A stretch of 64,000 nt of DNA from Bacteroidota bacterium (GTDB taxonomy: Bacteria > Bacteroidota > Bacteroidia > Chitinophagales > Chitinophagaceae): assembly GCA_947456625.1 (NCBI GenBank), contig CANGQJ010000011.1, positions 1-64,000 of the forward strand, written 5' to 3'. Each line of letters opens with the position of its first letter. Within the stretch, counting starts at the first letter, position 1. The position numbers and the translations under genes were made by a program. Positions 62,963 to 64,000 of this stretch are shown one piece after another. The notes under the pieces are model-generated. The model did not search any database and had not been told where the DNA came from. It was given only the letters and a program-made list of their open reading frames with translations.

Positions 62963-64000
62963 TTACTCTACTAAAGCAGTGGTATCTTGTTTGCCTGTAA
63001 ATACGGAACTTATTTCCTTCCCTTTATAGATAGTTTTATTAAAACGGTTTCCAATGATAATAATGGTGGCTGAATTGCTTAAAAGCCTTGTAAAAACAGT
63101 ATTATTACCATGCCACCATCCATTATGATATATGATTTTATCCTCGTTTGGCTTAAGCAACATTCTCCATCCAAAACCATAATTATGAAAGTCCTTAGAT
63201 AAAGGACTTTTAGGTTCATAAGCCATTTCTAGTGTGGTATTTGATAAAAAACTTCCTTCACTCAAGGCTAAATCCCATAAAAACATATCCCTAGCGGTAC
63301 TATATACGTTTTTATCGCCATATATACAATCATATTTTTCAATCTTGTACGGCCTCATTCTAACATCATAGGAGGGGGCATAGCTGTCAATCATCTTAGC
63401 ATTAAAAATATAGGTATTACTCATTTTTAATGGTTTAAAAACTGTTTCGGCCATATAGGTTGGAAAATCCTGCCCGGTAATTTTTTCTATGATAAGCGCT
63501 AGAATCACATAATTAGTATTACAATATTTAAAAACACGGTTGGGTTGAGCTTGGGGTGCTGGATGTCTTTCAATCATATAGGATAGGACATCGTTATTAT
63601 TATATAAACCAGTACGATATGCTGCTTTGTTAGCAATTAATTTTAATCGTTTAACCAAACGACCACGTTTGTTTTTGGTTACAACCATTTCATATTGTCT
63701 ACTTTCTAAAAAACGAGTATAATCTGGTAATCCACTACGATGTGATAATAACTGCTCAATAGTCACTTCCTTATAAGGAAAGTTAGGTAAGTAGTTTGCT
63801 ACAGAAGCTTTAAGATCTAGCTTCTTTTGTTCCCACAACTTTAAAGCAGCCATTGCTGTAAAGGTTTTGGAGATTGACGCTAAATGAAGTGGTGTTGATG
63901 GAGAAATTGGTGTTTTAGTTGAAACATTTAAAAACCCTTTATAATCCTCAAATATAATTTGACCGTTTTTGGCTACTACAATTTCACCACTAAATTGCTT
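62963..64000 (-). CDS. serine hydrolase of the beta-lactamase/class C family (5' end beyond window)
   Basis: 345 residues are visible; the frame continues past the right edge, so the N-terminus and start are missing. Motifs of the serine beta-lactamase/DD-peptidase fold: SISK near visible residue 42-45 (Ser nucleophile, Lys), YCN (in FKYCNTNY) as the second motif, and HNG in place of KTG near the C-terminus (IIYHNGWWHGNN). This pattern matches AmpC-like esterases and D-aminopeptidases (Pfam Beta-lactamase) rather than a dedicated antibiotic-degrading enzyme. The residues before SISK (LHLAS) are typical of the family. Confidence 0.88.
   Translation of the reverse strand, partial: KQFSGEIVVAKNGQIIFEDYKGFLNVSTKTPISPSTPLHLASISKTFTAMAALKLWEQKKLDLKASVANYLPNFPYKEVTIEQLLSHRSGLPDYTRFLESRQYEMVVTKNKRGRLVKRLKLIANKAAYRTGLYNNNDVLSYMIERHPAPQAQPNRVFKYCNTNYVILALIIEKITGQDFPTYMAETVFKPLKMSNTYIFNAKMIDSYAPSYDVRMRPYKIEKYDCIYGDKNVYSTARDMFLWDLALSEGSFLSNTTLEMAYEPKSPLSKDFHNYGFGWRMLLKPNEDKIIYHNGWWHGNNTVFTRLLSNSATIIIIGNRFNKTIYKGKEISSVFTGKQDTTALVE

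Overview
The window is AT-rich (roughly one third G+C by eye) chromosomal DNA from a Bacteroidetes bacterium. The best guess is a freshwater or sediment Chitinophagaceae member of the Sediminibacterium type. This rests on several observations: ParC-type topoisomerase IV subunit A of about 850 residues, a TonB-dependent receptor with a carboxypeptidase-regulatory-like N-terminus, YtxJ, a fused SpmA/SpmB protein, WbqC and DUF4199 proteins, a GlmU-like sugar nucleotidyltransferase homologue, absence of clear Shine-Dalgarno sequences, and many -7 boxes of the Bacteroidetes form TAnnTTTG. The placement is inference from family knowledge; no database was searched. I see no rRNA, CRISPR array, transposase, integrase or prophage.

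Layout. 1-5 kb (+): cupin-like protein, parC, CvfB-like S1 protein, thiolase. 5-7 kb: ytxJ (-), a DnaQ-type exonuclease with a DUF3820-like tail (+) and a polyprenol-phosphate mannosyltransferase (+). 7-12.3 kb: a TonB-dependent receptor (-) divergent from an S9 peptidase (+). 12.3-15.5 kb (-): thioesterase, cinA and a 2-oxoacid dehydrogenase E2. 15.6-21.9 kb (+): a 1005-residue periplasmic TPR protein, an outer-membrane barrel with a lysine-rich N-terminal segment, a small HU-CCDC81-like protein with a C-terminal membrane helix, and a zinc-ribbon methyltransferase. 21.9-29.8 kb: glutaminyl cyclase/ychF (-), SpmAB (+), then EVE, LutA-like, a membrane TPR protein, pdhA and pruA (-). 29.9-33.7 kb (+): GlmU-like protein, tpiA, lepA. 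33.7-39.6 kb (-): a cell-envelope operon reading dihydroorotase-like protein, DUF4199, GT2, GT4, gmhA, gmhB, secreted hypothetical. 39.7-40.1 kb: tRNA-Pro(GGG) followed by a repeat- and hairpin-rich noncoding block. 40.1-47.1 kb (+): two near-identical secreted M20 amidohydrolases, katG, DEAD-box helicase. 47.1-49.7 kb: a hairpin cluster, ndk (-) divergent from nrnA and an FKBP lipoprotein (+). 49.7-58.5 kb: folP, DUF1599, DoxX-like, CBS, DUF721/recF, pyrR, pyrB, coaD, NUDIX, pyrE, LEA14-like, WbqC. 58.5-64 kb (-): M56 peptidase and BlaI repressor, membrane pyrophosphatase with an unusual tail, and a truncated serine hydrolase running off the window.

How the genes fit together. Most are housekeeping: pyrimidine synthesis (pyrR, pyrB, pyrE), central carbon (pdhA, E2, tpiA, thiolase), translation and DNA maintenance (lepA, recF, parC), envelope sugars (gmhA/gmhB with two glycosyltransferases) and stress defence (katG, ytxJ).

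The points most worth a second look are: (1) the dihydroorotase homologue at 38350-39621, which has lost nearly all metal ligands and looks like a pseudoenzyme in an envelope-sugar operon; (2) the tandem structured repeats after tRNA-Pro and a related-looking hairpin element at 47160-47260, possibly one RNA or repeat family; (3) the TPR/barrel/HU-CCDC81 operon; (4) a near-perfect palindrome just upstream of blaI; (5) the cysteine-containing tail on the pyrophosphatase; and (6) the tandem M20 duplication.
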